Shown one piece after another: positions 4,595-5,529 of a DNA stretch of 5,529 bases. Position 1 is the stretch's first letter, and each line of letters begins with the position of its first letter. The stretch is from Pseudomonadota bacterium (GTDB taxonomy: Bacteria > Myxococcota_A > Polyangia > Polyangiales > Polyangiaceae), in NCBI GenBank assembly GCA_023402175.1, contig JAEXCN010000255.1, positions 1 to 5,529 of the forward strand. The letters run 5' to 3'. The notes below the pieces were generated by a model. It saw nothing but the letters and a program-made list of their open reading frames with translations, had not been told where the DNA came from and made no database searches. A program made the position numbers and the translations under genes.

Positions 4595-5529
4595 ATGACT
4601 GACGAGGTCCCGTCACCCGTTCGTGAAGGCGACGTGCTCGCCAAGAAGTACCGCGTCGAGAAGGTCCTCGGCGTCGGTGGGATGGGTGTGGTCGTCTCGG
4701 CGATGCACCTCCAGCTCGATCAGCGCGTCGCGCTGAAGTTCTTGCTGCCGTCCGTGCTCGCAAACGCCGACGTCGTGGAGCGGTTTGGTCGCGAGGCGAG
4801 AGCGGCCGCGCGGATCAAGAGCGAGCACGTGGCGCGCGTCATCGACGTCGGCGAGCTCGACACGGGCTCGCCGTACATGGTGATGGAGTTCCTCGAAGGG
4901 GAGGACCTCGCCAGGGTGTGCACGCTCCGGGGCCCGCTGCCGATCGAGGAGACGGTCGGCTATGTGCTCGAGGCCTGCGATGCCATCGCCGAGGCGCACG
5001 CGGCCGGGATCATCCATCGCGATCTCAAGCCAGCGAACCTCTTCGTCGCGAAACGGCCTGATCGCACGCCGATCGTGAAGGTCCTCGACTTCGGCATCTC
5101 CAAGGCCACGTCGTCGGTCGCTGGACAGCTGACATCGACACAAGCGCTCCTCGGCTCGCCTCTGTACATGTCGCCGGAGCAGATGACCGCGTCGCGCACG
5201 GTCGATCCGCGGAGCGACATCTGGTCGATCGGAGTCATCCTCTACGAGCTCTTGGCCGGGCGTACGCCGTTCCTCGGCGAGACCATGCCCGAGCTCGTGG
5301 CCGCAATCCTCTCGTCCGCGCCGACTCCTCTCGAGGAGCTTCGACCGGATGTACCCGCCCCACTCGCGGCCGTCGTGGCGCGCTGTCTCGAGAAGACTCG
5401 CGACGCCCGGTTCGCGTCGATTGCTGCCCTTGCAGCGGCGCTCGCGCCATGGGGACCCGAGGAGACGCAGCGATTGCCGGAGCGGATCTCGCGTGTGCTC
5501 GGTGACCCGCAGGTCGAGGTCCAGTCGAA
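4595..5529 (+). CDS. Hanks-type serine/threonine protein kinase, C-terminus beyond the window
   Basis: The frame is open for 311 codons from the ATG at 4595 to the window edge. It phosphorylates Ser/Thr residues using ATP. All key features of an active bacterial kinase are visible: glycine loop GVGGMG (26-31), VALK with K48, helix-C E67, catalytic loop HRDLKPAN (141-148, D143 and N148), DFG (165-167), activation segment with T180, S181 and T182 as possible phosphosites, GSPLYMSPEQ (187-196), DIWSIG (208-213), and the late-domain arginine R272. The kinase domain spans about residues 19-283. Only about 28 residues follow before the edge, so a transmembrane segment, sensor or repeat domain cannot be judged. 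No transmembrane segment precedes the kinase domain. The sequence is of the PknB-like type that is abundant in myxobacteria. It is transcribed away from the cytochrome operon, and a functional link between the two is not shown. Confidence 0.95.
   Translation, partial: MTDEVPSPVREGDVLAKKYRVEKVLGVGGMGVVVSAMHLQLDQRVALKFLLPSVLANADVVERFGREARAAARIKSEHVARVIDVGELDTGSPYMVMEFLEGEDLARVCTLRGPLPIEETVGYVLEACDAIAEAHAAGIIHRDLKPANLFVAKRPDRTPIVKVLDFGISKATSSVAGQLTSTQALLGSPLYMSPEQMTASRTVDPRSDIWSIGVILYELLAGRTPFLGETMPELVAAILSSAPTPLEELRPDVPAPLAAVVARCLEKTRDARFASIAALAAALAPWGPEETQRLPERISRVLGDPQVEVQS

Overview
The window reads as chromosomal DNA of a GC-rich bacterium. A deltaproteobacterial or myxobacterial (Polyangia-like) origin is the best guess. 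The reasons are a Hanks-type Ser/Thr kinase preceded by a long leader region, a lipoprotein-anchored c-type cytochrome, a HEAT-repeat partner, and strong G/C preference at third codon positions. No rRNA, tRNA or marker gene is present, so the placement is an inference.

Layout from left to right. Positions 3-104 (+) may be the last 33 codons of a gene that begins outside the window; this is weak. Positions 105-413 are a convergent intergenic stretch holding an imperfect duplicated ~30-bp element and four CCCTGT words, with no clear terminator. Two minus-strand genes follow and form a tight operon. The upstream gene (3753 down to 1408) encodes a 781-residue exported lipoprotein with a beta-propeller-like middle region and two CXXCH haem-binding motifs, resembling the alpha subunit family of hydrazine synthase. 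The downstream gene (1394 down to 414) encodes a 326-residue exported HEAT-repeat protein. The ribosome binding site of the HEAT gene overlaps the stop codon of the cytochrome gene, so the two are probably translationally coupled and may act together outside the cytoplasmic membrane.

Positions 3754-4594 are a divergent intergenic region of about 840 bases between the cytochrome operon (leftward) and a kinase gene (rightward). It holds a long GC-rich hairpin (3850-3886), a cluster of small overlapping dyads (3981-4010), a short protein-like open frame that may be a gene remnant (4098-4235), and an operator-like dyad (4493-4510). The kinase gene starts at 4595 and runs off the right edge. Its catalytic domain is complete and all canonical catalytic residues are present.

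The most unusual items are the diheme hydrazine-synthase-alpha-like lipoprotein coupled to a HEAT-repeat protein, a perfect 24-bp palindrome inside the start of the cytochrome coding sequence (3628-3651), and the 16-bp hairpin in the presumed leader of the same operon. I do not see a clearly new defence or mobile system here.
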